A stretch of DNA of 64,000 nucleotides from Euglena gracilis (lineage: Eukaryota; Euglenida; Euglenophyceae; Euglenales): positions 65,864,891 to 65,928,890 of the forward strand of contig CP154954.1 of the NCBI GenBank assembly GCA_039621445.1, read 5' to 3'. This document shows positions 9,479 to 23,200 of the stretch, piece after piece. The position numbers were made by a program, and so were the translations under genes. Under the pieces are notes generated by a model. That model was not told the origin of the DNA and searched no databases. It saw only the letters and a list, made by a program, of their open reading frames with translations. Every line of letters starts with the position of its first letter. The first letter of the stretch is position 1.

Positions 9479-10994
9479 GAGGGGTGGGTCACTGCCCCCC
9501 CCCCCCCGTTGGTGGGGTGGGTCCACCATGGGTCAGCTAAACCCGGCCGAAACCTGGGTTGGCCGGAAAATGTAAAGGCTTTTGGCCGATGTTGTGTGTT
9601 TCTGATGGGTGAGTGGATTCCCCAGGGGGAGGGGTGTGGGTGGTTTTTGACGGAATTGGTGTTGTTCCCAAGTTCACATCCCCCTCCCCCGGGGTCACTA
9701 GGTGAATCAATGCTTATGGCTGCGTACCAGTGTCGGCAGCCTTCACCAGATACGGCGCAAAAGTCCCAGTCATCATTAAAGCTTCATCCAATTTTGTGAA
9801 CCGTTGGATTTGTGTGACATCCGGGTGGCAGCTCGCCACTTTTTTAGCTGTGCCAACGGAGAGGTTTTGGACTGGGGTGAAAAAAATATTTTCTAATATT
9901 TTCATAATTTAAAGTTTGGCCAGCCCCAACACCTCCTCTTTTTCAAGCAGCAGACTTTGTGAAGCTGTTTTTCATTGAGATTCTCAGAAGTTATTGATAA
10001 TTGTCTGGAGGTGGTCTGGGGACATTTCCCTGGGGGGAGTTGGGGTTGTAGTAAACACCTAAAATGTGAAAGGAACACAGTATGTATACGTAGATGGATA
10101 TTCGCTTCTGCCCCACTTTTCAACTCAGCAGACAGGCGTCAACTTCTAACCTTCACATATCCGCCAGTTGTTACCTCAACAAACCGAGGTGCCCAGCAGC
10201 AACTAGCAACTGCCCAAAATATGCCACCATTGTCGAGGCACATTCCTGATCTCTTGTACAGTTTGTGGTTGCTTTTCTGCAAACCCCGTCGAAGCGAGGA
10301 GGTCATCTCCGAATGTTTATCCGCCCCCAATCACGTGAACATGGAAGTGTATATCACCGCAGCCATTTTTTTTTTGCCAGGGAATTTTTTTCACCGTCAA
10401 AAAGTCTGCCAAAAATGCCAATTTCGGCAGTTTCGCCAGCCAGCCAATAAATCCTGGGTGGTTCCCTGGGAAATGGTCAGCCAAAAATATACACAGTAAC
10501 CAATTTCACCTCGGCACACAGTGTTGGAGAGTTTTTTCCAATGGGGGACCCCCAGGCTAGTGCACCCCTGCGTGGTTTCGCTTGATGTGGGATGGTTTGA
10601 CCCCCCCCCACTGGATGGGGTTGAGGTGAGGGTTGTAATAGCAACCTGAATCAAAGCTTCAATCCAAGCCATAAAATTTCTTTTCACGGTGGGTGGGCGG
10701 TACCTCTCACCTCTGGGTGGGAAGTTGGGGGGGGTCAACCACCCTACAGGCCTTCCAGCCTGGCCATGTCAGCCAAAGCTTCGCGTGGCCTTTCGTTTGT
10801 TCTTGGAGTGGGGACACTCGAAAAACGGTGGCAAAATTCTTACCGTCCCACTGTCTAAGAGACAGCGTGTCGCTGAACCCCCTGACGACGGCAAGTTTCT
10901 TTCACAATGTTTGATTTTCATTTCCTGCTAAGTATTGGAATAGCCTTGAGGTGGCCAAAAACATTGCATGTAATCCATTGGACAAAGGCCACCA

Positions 10995-11460
10995 CCAAGC
11001 ACCTCTAATGAGGTTGGGCGATGCTGAGCGATGCTGGGCGATGCTGGGTTTTTGGAGACCAGAGGTGGGGTTCCGATGCTGGCGATGCAGGGCGATGCTG
11101 GGCGATGCTGGCAGTTTTTTTGCATGTTTTTAAGTACCGAACCCATTTTTAGATTTATGATGAATCATTTCACACAAATCTGTTATGTTTCACCTTTTTT
11201 TTTGATGTTTCACTCGTTTTAGGTTATTTTGGTTTAATTTTTAATTTGCGGACCATTGGGCAAATATTGGGTTAATATGGGTCAATGCGAGCAAGTTTAT
11301 GACATTTTTTTGGCCGTTTTGTGCTAATTCGGTTATTCTAGGTCATTTTCCACAATCTTTTGTGGGCATTATTTGCTATTTTGGGGCTATTTTATTTCAA
11401 GCATTTTTGGTCATCTTGGTCACTTTTTGGGGGGCTTTTTGTGGCATGACTAGAGGATCA
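10995..11460 (+). repeat. Dispersed repeat with GATGCTGGGC units, copy 1
   Basis: It carries AAGCACCTCT, GATGCTGGGC repeats, TTTTGGAGACCAGAGGTGGG and a T-rich tail with CACAATCTTTTGTG. The same order recurs at 33005-33705, where a (TA)n block is inserted between repeat head and tail. Confidence 0.7.
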
Positions 11461-11704
11461 CGGCGGATCCCAATGGGAATGTGCGACACGTATCACACAT
11501 GCTTGCGTGATCTCTTTTCCAGAATGCCTTTTTTGATGAAGTGGACACATATACTGGACAAGGTGAGCGAAGTGGATGCGGAGACTGGACAAGATGAAGT
11601 TCACGACTAGAGGATCATGGCAGATCCCAATGGGAATATGCGACATGTATCACACGTGCTTGCGTGATCTCTTTCCTGGAACACTGTCACGAACACAGGC
11701 TTTG

Positions 11705-11990
11705 AAGGATGCAGATGCAGACAAGATGGAGATACTGGACAAGATGTAGTAGATGCAGATATTGGACAGGACCCAGATACGGACAAGGTGCAGATACTGG
11801 ACAAGATGCAGTGGACGCAGATACTGGACAAGATACAGTGGATGCAGATACTGGACAAGATGAATTTGATGCGGATACCCGACAAGATGCAGATATTGGA
11901 CAAGATGCAGTGGACGCAGATGCTGGATAAAATGCAGATACTGGGTAAGATGCAGATACTGGACAAGATGGATGCTGGACGAGATGCAGT
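11705..11990. repeat. Minisatellite with unit about GATACTGGACAAGATGCA
   Basis: Imperfect 18- and 30-base units of (GAT)(A/G)CTGGACAAGATGCAG are repeated at least ten times. The unit length is a multiple of three, so ORFs persist in several frames; these are not taken as genes. Confidence 0.8.
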
Positions 11991-14098
11991 GGATGATTGG
12001 ATTTTGGATTAGCCAAATAAAGCAAAGGGGAGATGTTTATGGCCAATGGTCTAAAATCGGCATTGGCCGATCAAAGTGTTGTTAATGGGGCCTAAAGCAA
12101 GCAAAAGTGGCTAGAAAACAATTAGAAACAATCAAAAAGCATAAAGGTTAAATATGTTATTGCACTGATGCTTGAAATGAAGTATTCATTTCAAGTATCA
12201 GTGGAGCAGAATTTCAAACAACAACGTTCGTGCACAGAGTGTTGTTGGAATACACCCCATATTCGCTGTCCACGGCAGAACTCAGTGGGAGAAAAAAAGC
12301 GACGACCCGACAGGCGGGGCAGCCCATCTTTGCGCCCGGCAGTTTTTCTGATGGCAGCCTCTGCAGTATGCGTCCTTCCCCCCCCCCCCGACCACCCACC
12401 GTTGCGCTGCTTACTGTTTTCCACTCTGGCTCCCTTTCCACCTCCTCCCTCAGCCCCTGCACTGCACACAGCACCCGCCACGTCCGAGTGCTGCCTTGGG
12501 TTGACTCCTTGCGTTTGTGGGGGCTGGGGCAGTTCTTGCCCCCTTTTTTTTGTCTGAGTTCCGCCCTCTATCTCATCAAAGTCCTATGCCAAAAAAGTTT
12601 ACAAAAGTCTCACATGAAGTCAGGTAATCACAATGACGACCAGAAGTTTAATCTTGGAGAGAGAAACTGGGAAGCTTGGTTTGAAAATGAAACCATAGAT
12701 TTGACTTTCAGAAACCACAACAAATGACATTGGTGCCTGGCAATGCGGGCAAATGGTTGAAACAAGTGTGACGAAAAGCCACCCGATTCACGTAAGCCAC
12801 CCATTTTTGTACCATTTTCGTTTTCCCACCATTTTGCAGCCTCCCTCTCCCCCACTAAATCTCCAATTATTGGCAATTTTGGGGAAACCTTCCTGTTTTT
12901 TTCCCCTTCAGTTCGCTTTTCTCAAGGCTTCTAAATCGACCTGCCCTTTGGTGTGTATCAGCTAATGTGTGTCAACCCTCCTGGGAGTTTCCGACTTTTT
13001 TTGAAGGAAGTGCGCTCCCCCCCCCAGGGGGTCGGTACTATGGGCAGGCATTTCGTTCCCCCCCCCAGGTGCAGTCAGATGAGTTGTGCTATGGCATCCC
13101 CCCCCGGCGCCGAAGCTTCGCTCTGGGGCCCAAAAATGGCCATTTTCAAGGGAAATTTGCCTGGGTCGGCAAGCAGCGGGGTCTAAAACCGACCCGGGGG
13201 GGGTGCCTGCTATGTTGTTTTGTGTTGCTATGTTACATATTGTGCTATGGGGTGCTTTGTGTGTGTTATGGTCCGCTATGGGCAGGCACCCCATAGCGCA
13301 AGCCTCCCCCCCCCTGGGGGTTGGTGAAAAGAAGCCTGCTCCAGACCCCACCCATCCACCTGTCTGCGATGCGATGAACAGAACTGGTTCAAGATGGTTG
13401 GTGGGAACAAAAAAAACGCCCAACCTCAGGTGGTGTGTATGTTTGCAAACCCATGCCCTGAGGACTAGTGACTGAATATTTTTTTCTGCACGGCACCCAT
13501 GCATTTTTGATTTTCAGGGTCCATTTTGAGATTGGCTGATTTTGAGATTGAGAATAACTGGACATATTTTTTGAGACACTTGGTTGTCGCCCCTCTTCAT
13601 TTTTTTTTTACCCCCCCCTGATTAAATCAGTGGCCCTCAGGGATTGATTTGTGGCTTCATCTATGCCCAGAAGCGTTAAAGATACCTTTCTTTGCATTAC
13701 AAGGAAGGTATAACGATGTGGGGTCGACCCCCCCCCCAGTCCTACCACCTCTCCCCCCCCCAGCTCTTCCTGTATTTCCAGGGGCGCCGATTTTTGGGCC
13801 AGAATTTATCTTCGGCGCCGAAGGAAGTTTTCCTTGAGCGGTGCAAGATGGGTGTGGGGTCGACCAAGGTGGTCAATTTTGCACTATAGCTGTTTAGCAT
13901 TTCTTTGCGCAGTCCCACAAGCCAAGCGAGTTTTTTTTTCACGTCGATCTTAAAGTGAGATTGTTGTTGGAAAAAGAACAGAACAGAAATTGAGAGTGTA
14001 TTCTGTTTTTGGTTTCTTGATATTTGGCTCAGGAGGGAATCATCCTGGAACCTCCTGATTAGTACGTTTCCCCTGCAGCGTTTTTTGCAGCGTCCCAT

Positions 14099-14200
14099 AT
14101 GTTCATCGCGGATGGGGCGCATTGTGCATATTGCACCATCCAGCAGATCTTGCTGTCCCATGGCCTCCGTTTTAGTGACCCAGAAATGGAGTGCAGGCGT
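14099..14200 (+). CDS. Gene 2 exon 1a: candidate first exon
   Basis: From ATG 14099 it encodes MFIADGAHCAYC and, further on, HGLRFSDPEMECRRC. Two CxxC pairs are visible, possibly metal-binding. It aligns with 14611 and 47146. Gene 3 lacks the first CxxC pair, so a zinc site is not a family feature. Confidence 0.6.
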
Positions 14201-17200
14201 TGTAAAGCTCGTTTTGTTGTTGCACACGTTGTGTTTCCGTGTCTTTCGCAAACTCTCCTCCTGTTTTCCTTTATTCAAACTGTGTTGAACCTTCCGCGTG
14301 AGTATCTTTTTGTCCGGAATCACCCCTTATGCAAGCGCCACGGCCAGTTATTCAATTTTGCAGATCATCGCAAGCCGATTTGTTTTGTGAAAAGTGAAAA
14401 AAAAAACACCGCATGCTGACCCGTCAGGGGGACATTTCCGAGGGGTCTACACATGGTTGCACACGAGGCACGCCTCATGGGGAATCATCCCATTGCGACG
14501 TTTCCGCCTCCGTGCATCGCCGTTCTGGCCCCGTGTGTCGCGAGACCCATCGTCAGTCGTGAGTGCTGTTCTGCGGTGACCATATGGCCGCCCATCTCCG
14601 CAGCCGCCGCATGTTCTGTGCCCATGTGGTGCGCCACGCACGGGCCGCATGGCAGTCCCGGACCCTGCGCTTTAGCCAGCCGGAGATGGAGGGCAGGCGG
14701 CGGCTGCCCCCGGCACGGGTGAGAAATTGGGTGGGGCTCCAGGGGGCTGCTTGGTTCTTTTGAACACTTGGCATGTGTAGGACAAATTGCCAAGCTCCCA
14801 GAAGAATAAACGTATCTACAAAGGTCAACGAGGAGAGGGTTGGTGGGAAGAAAGGCATTTTTGACGCTTCTGGGCATAGACTAAGCCACAAATTTCAACT
14901 CCCCTACAGTATAAACCCCTCCGGGACCACCAAACTGGAACCTATAAACTGGTTTAAACGGGGGTTAAACAGAAAAAAGTGGGCAAAAAATGCATTTTCC
15001 AATTCTTTTAAAAAATTTAAAGCCCATGCCAGTCCGCCGCCTGCAAGCAGCGCAGTTCGGTGCCACCGAGGGGCGGTTTACCACCACCCTTACTTATTAT
15101 TGGATCGCCCTGACGACGGTCTTCCTAATGGTGTGCAGGCACGTCCCTAGCTTAGATTAGCATCCCCCCAACATCAAATGATCATTCGTTGTGCAGCGAA
15201 GCTTTCCCTTCCCCCCAATCAGATTTTGAATATTGCAATATTTCAATATTTCAATATTGCAATATTACAACATTTCAACATTGCAATATTGCAATATTAC
15301 AACATTTCAATATTTCAATATTGCAATATTGCAATATTTCAATATTTCAATATTTCAGTATTGCAATATTTCAATATTTCAATATTTCAATAAGTTTTCA
15401 TTTTATTTTTTAAACAATTTTAGTTCTTTATTTTTTAATTCAGTATTTTTTAATTCTTTTCGTGTTTTGGATTTGAAAGCCTTTGTTTAACGATCATTCA
15501 AAAATTGGAGATTTCTCCTTTGTCGTGCCTTGGGCAAGGGGTTGGGAATGGTCCACAAATGAAAGGCATGGTTGAAAGTTTGAATAGCAAACAAAAGTAA
15601 TCATGCTTTGTCATGTTTGTATTTTCCTGATCCCTTGGTCTTGTTGTTTTCGCACAAAAATGCAAGGCCAATCCGCGGTCGATCTGAACGTCTCTCGGTC
15701 ATCATTTGTTTGACAGATTGTGTGCGTTCCGAAATTGCAGAAATAAGTAAATAAGGTATATAAATAATTAAAATGTATAAATATATAAATATATATATAT
15801 ATATTATATATATATATTATTTATATTATTTTAATATATATATTATAAAATATAAATAAATAGATGGAAATAAGTAAATGGAGTCAGCGGACCATCAAAG
15901 GTTCTCGTGTGGCAAGGGGTGCCTGACCTCGAGCCTCCCGGTGCGCTGCGTCAAGTTCGGGTGGTTCGCCCACCCCGACCTTGTGTTCAGTGCCCAGGGG
16001 CCCTCCATGGAGGGGGGATGTTGAGCAGGGCAGGGAATTGATATCAGCAACCTTTTCCCCCCAATTTTCAAGTTTTCCGCAATTTCCCAGCAATTTTCCA
16101 CATTTTTTTCGCAATTTCCACAATTTTCCACCAATTTTCCACAATTGTCCAGCAATTTTCCGCAATTGTCCAGCAATATCCCACAATTTCCCCACGATTT
16201 CCGCATTTTTCCCGCATTTTTTTTTCCCAAAGGCCTCCAATATCACCCCCCCCCCCCCCATTTAGGTTGGGGGACGCACTGAGAGTCCTGGCCGACGCCC
16301 CCTGCCACCCTCCACTTCCTGCCCTTTGCCATCCTGGCCCTGCTGCTGGTCGCCATGCACGCCCCCCGCCTCAGCCCAGCGTGCTACCAAGCACTGGGTG
16401 CGGAAAGCAGTAACATCAGTGGTGGGCAGGCACCATATGATGTTTCTGTGTGTGGTATAGCCACCAACTGGTCCCCCGTGGTCTTTGAATCACCCCATCC
16501 CACTGCCTCCTTCCTACATTGAACGGAGAAAAGAGAAGGAACGTTTCTCTTACTGTATGTCTGTCTATATGTCTACTGTATGTCTGGATGTTTGACCTGT
16601 CTTCAAACTTTTCTTCCAAAGCCTTCAAATTTTTCTCATTAAAATTTTATTTTGAAGCTGAACGTTGAATACACCACTGCCGGAAAAACTACACTTTTTT
16701 TCATTTTTTTAGGTACCAGTTGGCGGGGGTGGGGGCGCAAGAAGTCGATATTTTTGACCCGCAACCCCCAGCGATTTTTCTCGAACCCTTACCCTTCATT
16801 TTGTTTTGCTTGCAGAGACAGGTGCCCAGGGGGGCACACGTGGGCACATTTGAACTCCATCTCCCATCTTTTTGTGTTAGTGATGTTTTCTTGCTGTTTC
16901 CTCCGCACTCTTGGTGGTGTGCTGTGCCCCAAGCCCACATCTACCATTTGCTCTGTGGGGCATACAGGCCACCCACTACCTGTCTGTCCTGTTCATGATG
17001 GGCACGCTAAGTTGGCAGGTAGGTCGATGGACTGAACGGTTGGCGGTTGCCACCTGATAAACCCCTTCTCCCAATTACAACCCCCTCATTTATATATGGA
17101 TCCACCCCTCGGTTCAACCAACCAGAACACAATTTTTTTCCAGTTCCAGAAAAATCAATTTTCACAGTACCCCCCAAAACTGACTTTTTACGATTCTTTG

Positions 17201-20200
17201 ACACCAAACATTCTTAAATTGTCATTTTTTGAACAATTTTTCCAATAATTGACAATTTGGGTCATTTTTTTTGGTGGGGTTGGATTTTTTCACAAATAAT
17301 TTATAATTTACATTTTAATTAAAATTTTATAATTTCTAATATTCATAAATAATTTCTTGATTTATAAACACCCCCATTTTTAACTCTCCTCTTCGGAAAC
17401 CTGATCTTATAAATTTTGTTTTTTATAGGTTTTGTATCAACCATACAATCACTTAGTCACTGGCCGACCATCCCCCACCCTCCCAGGGGGTGACTGGTCT
17501 TTCAGAGTGACTGACTGTTTTTTGGCCCGGACCCCCTCCCCCTCCCGGGGGGGGGGGGGTGGCAAAAAACCACTGAAGTGACCCAGCAGCGAAGGCACCG
17601 GAAATTTTTTTGGCATTTTTCCATGTTTTTGGCCAAATTTTCTTTGGATTCCAGAGTGGCCGACCCCCCCCCGGGGGGGGGGGGGTAGTGACTGACTGGT
17701 TTCCCAAAAAAAAAGTGACTGACTGGTTTTTCGAAAAGTGGAGTGATCCCCCCCTCCCCCCCGGGGGTCGGTGAAAAATTGTATGGTATCAACCGTGGTT
17801 TTATATGTGGGGGTTTTGCATTCCTTTCTGCAACACACTGTTTTTTGGTGTGTCATAGCCCCCCCAAATTTTTTTGAACCCCTGGTCGATTTTTTGTCAA
17901 TTTTTGAAAATAGCAAGGGGATTGTCGTTTTAAATGCCTGTCCTCTTTGCATTTTTTGCAGAAATTTCTGTCAAAAAAATCTTTTTTTGGAACTCACCCA
18001 AAATATGCACAAGAAGCAGATTGTTCACCATGAACCAGAATACCAATTATCCACAAAAATGGGTTGAATGAAAAATTCAATTTAAAAAAAAAATTTTTCG
18101 AGGAGGTCTACGTTTTATTATTATTCATGAGAATTTTAATTGAAGTTACATGACCAAATATTATGATATTTTATATTAATTCAATTCAGTTAAATCAAAT
18201 TATCTCAGTCTGAATTTCAGTTTTTAATAATCCATCATAGTTCAATAGTGTGTTCATCGAATATTATTGAGAGGTTTCTGTGTCCAAATGGCAGGTTCTC
18301 GGTGCTCGTTTTTCAATGTGTTGTTGCCCGGAGCTTCTGCAGCACCAGCAGCGCAGGGACCGACCCTGTCCGGCATCGGCGGCCTGCCAGCGAACCTCGC
18401 CATGATCGGATGGATCGCGTGCTCTGTCCACCTGCTGGCAGTGGAAGACCTCGCTGCTGCGGAGGCCTCCGCCGTGGGCATTTCTTAAACCCACCTTCGG
18501 ACCCACCTGACCCCGGCGTGAGAGGCGTCCATCCAGCCAGCATCGTTTTTCAGTTAGCACCCAGCTGAGCTGCAGACCCCCCCCTGCCCAGAAGTTGAGT
18601 GGAAATCACGCAGCCTGGCAAAGCCATCCTGGACCGAAACGAATGCGGGACAAAGAGCCAAAAAACTTTTGAAAAGGGGGTGGGAAAAAAAACGCCTAAC
18701 GTTGTCTTTTTTTGATGTTTTTTTGGGGGGAGGTTTCACTCCGAAATATTTGCTGAAAATGCCCAATACAGCTTCATTGGGGTTTTTTTGCCTGTTTTCG
18801 GGTGCCTTCTGGGTCAACTCCGGTATTTGGTGGGACCCACCGCCCTGGACCCCCACCCCTGAGGGGGGGGGGGGTCCATCCGGCCAGCTGGGCATCCAGC
18901 CGGGTCTCCAGCCTGCCGGCTGCCCCCAATGGCAGGCAAGGACAGCCACCGAATCCCACCGGATCCCACCGGAGATTCTTTTCTATGCACAGATTTTTCT
19001 TCTGGATTCATGGCCCCAAAGACTCATGCTGCAAAGAGGGATGCACAACAACGGGTTGCCTTTTTTTCTAAAAGACCCTTTCCATCAGGTCAAAAAAGTT
19101 GCAGGATATGATTCGCAGTGGCAAATATTTGGGGCCAAGGGGGTCCTCACCCCCCCCCCTTGTCCAACGACTGGGCTTGTCCAACGACCACCCCCCCCCC
19201 CCCCGTCAGAGACGATCTTTTCGTATACCTCCCCCCCCCCTTGTCGTTGACACGGCGTGTCGTTGACACACCCCCCGTGTCAACGACACTTTTCTGGAAC
19301 ACTACCTATTGAATCACAGTGACATTGACATGGCGTGTCGTTGACACACCCCCTGTGTCAACGGCACTCTCCTGGAACATTGGCGTGTCAACGACAAGGG
19401 GGGGGGGTACGATCTTGGGGAAATGAGACTTGATAATGTTCTTGCTTTTGATTTTGTTCTTTGCAGTTTCTCCGACTTCTGCGATGAACCGCTACCTAGT
19501 GGGTTGTTGTGTTCTCTATCGTCGCTCAAATGGTGACCTTGCAGAAGGCGTCGTTGTGGGCCCCTCCCGGTACGGTGATGGTTTCTTGCAGATTAAGGTT
19601 TGATTTGTTTGATGTCATTGATGGTGATGTCGGATGAAAATTTGATGTTGATGGTTGATGTTGATCACTGGATGCTTTTTGCTTGAAGTGTTTTGAAGGT
19701 CCTAAGGGACAACATCATATGTGTGCAATGATGGTCTTGTGGTAATTTGTTCCATCTCCCTGAGTCAAAAGTTCCAGCGAGACGCGCCGGAAATCCCCCC
19801 CCTTGTCTAACGACTACCCCCCCTGGTCAGAGACAAGCATTGGCCATTTTAACGACCGCCCCTCCAGTCAGAGACGAACATTAGTGGTCGTTGGACAAGG
19901 GGGGGGGAGGCCAGAAATCCCCTACCTTCGCCCTCGCGGAGGTGTTCCTTGCGTTGCAGCAGAACGCAGGGTTGGTGCGGTGCTGGCTTCCGGTGTGCTG
20001 CGGCAGTCAGCACACTGGACACCCCCCAGCCATGCCGCACAAAGTCTCTGTTGCAAGATTTCGTTGTGGAAATTCGAGAGTTTGGGAGTTTCTGGATTGT
20101 TTGGTGATGACCAAAATATTTTAAGCACCATGCAAGGAAAGCAGGAATAGTGCGGGCACACAAATACTTGGCCATTTATCCTGAAACCAACACGCGGAAG

Positions 20201-23200
20201 GTGTTCTCCGACAAGCCGACGTCAATCCCCAAAGCGATATGTGACCGAAAACACAAGTTGCAGCTTCATTTGTTTGGCGGAGATGGCGACATATTGGCGT
20301 TGCCCCCCCCCTGCAAACACGACCCCCAACAAGGTAAGCGGTTGCCGCCCCCCCCCCTCCCAGCCCCCCCTCCCCCCAGGGATGGATGGGAAGCCCCCCT
20401 CCTTGACAGGTGCCAAAAATAGGAGAAAATTTTCTTCCGGTGCTGCGCGCCGGAAAATGAGCAAAAACACCCCTTTTGATGATCTTTGGACAAATTGCCC
20501 ATTTTTTGATGTGTTGGTGTTTTCCCCCAAAAAAAAATGTTCAAAAATTTCAAAACGACCATTTTTGGATCGATTTTCAAACAAAAATCAGGGATTTTGA
20601 CCGATTTCGACCCGATTTCCGGCCCTTTGCCCGTCCATGAAATTGAAAATTTTTCGGCCCCCCCTCAGTTTCGGAGTAGGAGGGGGGGGGGTCCGACCCC
20701 CCCCCCCTCAAGGCTTCCCATCCATCCCTGCCCCCCCCCCAGCGCCGCACCACCGCTGTGCCGCTGCCACGCTGCGCCGCTACCTCGGGGATGAGCTGGG
20801 GCAGAAGTTCCTCTGGTGCCCAGGGGCGGTGCCGCACGCCGGCCGCTGCGCGCCGGGGTTGACGCGCAACCCCGCTGGTCGGTTGCCGTTTCTGGAAGAA
20901 GACTGGGCCGACCCAACCTGGCTTCTTTTTCAGGAAGGTCCCGGGGGGGGGGGGGGGCACAAACCGGGCCAGAAGCGAAGTTAGCGCCGGCCATAAACAG
21001 ACAAGAAGCCTGAGTGCAACTGTGGGGGGGGGGGCAGTGCTAAAGTCGGGCCCAAAAAAATAATCGCTCCAAGAAATCACCGGGACCCAAAGCCAACCAA
21101 CCAGGGCTGCCTGGCATGAGCGGGCATGCACAGCAGACGCGCCCCTGGGGTTGGTTAACAGAAGCCCGGGCCCATTTAGACCTGGGGAAGGTCGGCTCTG
21201 ACCCCCCTCCAACTTAGAATCCCCCCCCCCTCTGGCCGACCAACCAAAGGTTACCTTGTAAACCCCCCCGGGGAAGAAAATGAAAGATGCCAGGGTCAAT
21301 TTTTTTTCGGCCGCAAAGCGCCTAAAATCTGGTTTTTGGCAATTTGCATATGACCGAACATGATCAAAACTGCCATTTCTTGCACAAAAAGAAATGACTG
21401 ATTTGGGGGGTTTGAGGCCATTTGGGGGAGGGTCGGGTTTTGACCAACAATTCTTTGGCTTATAACTCCCCCCTTCGGCTGACCAACCAAGCAATGTCTT
21501 ATTGACCCCGGGGGTTTATAAGTGGTGGAGGGGTATGCCTGGGCAAGCCAACCATGGCGAGGGCATCCATTCCCACAGCTACGCCATCGTCACACATTTC
21601 CTGCTGTGGCGCTTCTGTTTTTACAGCTTTCAACTGTGGTGTGTCCCGGGCGCCCCCTGACCCCATGCGCTGGTGGTCAACTTCTTCCACCTCGACCTGC
21701 TTCAGTTCCTCGGCATGACGTGGGTCTCTCTCAGCGTGTTGGTGTCAGTTCCCCTACCCAGGGCCGCCCACTGATGACCTCGCATAGCTGGTGTGCAGCT
21801 GCGTCGTCTCACAATTTATTTTTGTGTGCTTCTATTTTGTTGTGAGAAAATGTTGCCTCATCAAACGGCTACACATATTTAATTCCCTCGCTTCTCACAC
21901 CAGGGCACAAGGTATCCCCCCGGTGCTTACCCATCTTTTTAAAGGGCATCTTCTTGGGGAGGCTTGTTGTCGGTGCGTTTTTAAGAGAAATTTTTCGATA
22001 ATTTAAAAACTTCTTACCTACCCCCCCCCCCCGGGAAACTGTCATGCCCGAGAACCTGTCAGGGTCCCGCCCGGGAAACTGTCAGGGCCCCCGGCACCGA
22101 CCAATCCCAACCTGTCACGCTGGAAGTTGTCAGGGTCCCCGGTACCGGCCAATCTGTCAGAGTCATTTTTCATTGACTTTCCCTTGAAATGCCCAACCCG
22201 GCAAACTGTCAGGGTCCCGCCCGGGAAACTGTCAGGGTCCCTGGTACCGGCCAACCTGTCATGATAGGAAGTTGTCAGGGTCCCCGGTACTGGCCAACCT
22301 GTCAGGGGGGTATTGTTGGTTTTTGCATCCAAATGCCTGTAAGTTCAACAGTGGACCTCCAAAATTTTCCTTCTCGGTGCGAAGCGGCGGATTTTTTTTT
22401 TCAGTCAAAAATTTCAGCCTTGTGTAAGCACCTCCCCCTGGTTTTTACCCATATTTTGGCAAAATTAGCCCCCCCCCCCCCCCGTGCTTACCCATGTTTC
22501 TGGTGTTTAGACAAGGTAATCCGAGGCAGGGAATTAGAATGTGTCGGTTTGGTGTCGGGTCAAGTCATGGTGAGTTCAGGCCCAGAATTACGGTTTGGTG
22601 ACTCCGTGGCGCGGGGGTCCAGTGTCGTGGCTGGTAGCTGTCCTGTCCCGTCGCTGTGGATTGTGTCCAGCGTCTCGCCCCTCGTGACGGGCAGCTCACT
22701 GGAGGTGCTCGTGGTGAGTGTCATCCTCGTCCTATATACGATGGGCCTCGGCTACTACATGTCGCTGCTGGCCGCTGGGCTCCATCCCATCCTTTTGTGT
22801 TTCACCCGAAACCGCTGTGAACGGTCGGACCTAGTTCCACCGGGGGACCCCATTGAGTGTGACAACAGCCAAATTCAAATCCACCCAGCCCAAATTCTCC
22901 CGGGGGTTAGGGTTAGGCCCCGGCTCGTATCCACTACCGATTAACAGGATTCTGTTATTTTTGTATGTTTTGTTGCTTTTTTTTGTATGTTTTTTTTGTG
23001 AATTTTTTTCTAAGAATTTGTTTTCTTTTGCATTTTTGGGGAGCCAGTGTGGACGTTGCGCAGAGCCCTTCGGTCCCCCCAGGCCGGCGGCAGCAGTTCC
23101 AGCTGGACTACCAGCTGCAGCGCACGCTGGAAAACGAGGCGGCCGCGTTCAAAAAGGCAGCACAGCAGGAGGCGGCACTGAAGGAGGCCGCCCAGGATGC

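Larger units (their letters stand above)
9479..14098. other. Intergenic region between genes 1 and 2
   Basis: No exon matching the kinase family or another recognisable gene was found. It holds a dispersed repeat (10995-11460), an 84-base direct duplication (11452-11530 and 11607-11690) and a minisatellite (11705-11990). The gene 2 promoter must lie here, but no TATA box or initiator can be pointed to with confidence. Confidence 0.6.
18474..19924. mobile_element. 1.45-kb insertion forming the gene 2-specific intron in exon 5
   Basis: It is flanked by CCTCCGCC (18466-18473) and CCTTCGCC (19925-19932), a 7/8 duplication. Its ends GTGGGCATTTCT and AGAAATCCCCTA are imperfect inverted repeats (9 of 12). 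Removing it plus one duplication rejoins EASA to LAEVF in frame, matching gene 3 without gaps. It begins with GT. Smaller elements are nested inside (19228-19408, 19795-19910). Confidence 0.68.

Noticed and set aside
11607-12046. Repetitive ORFs that could be read as a repeat protein
   Set aside because: The 18- and 30-base minisatellite keeps frames open on both strands; there is no start context or flanking coding sequence.
20577-21494. 305-codon ORF on the minus strand
   Set aside because: It runs antisense over gene 2 exon 6 and C/G runs, has Pro/Gly homopolymers and no recognisable domain. The plus-strand exon is supported by two copies.
22016-22310. Possible CRISPR array
   Set aside because: The repeats are contiguous and variable with no unique spacers, the setting is eukaryotic, and the same unit occurs as a mobile element at 36493.
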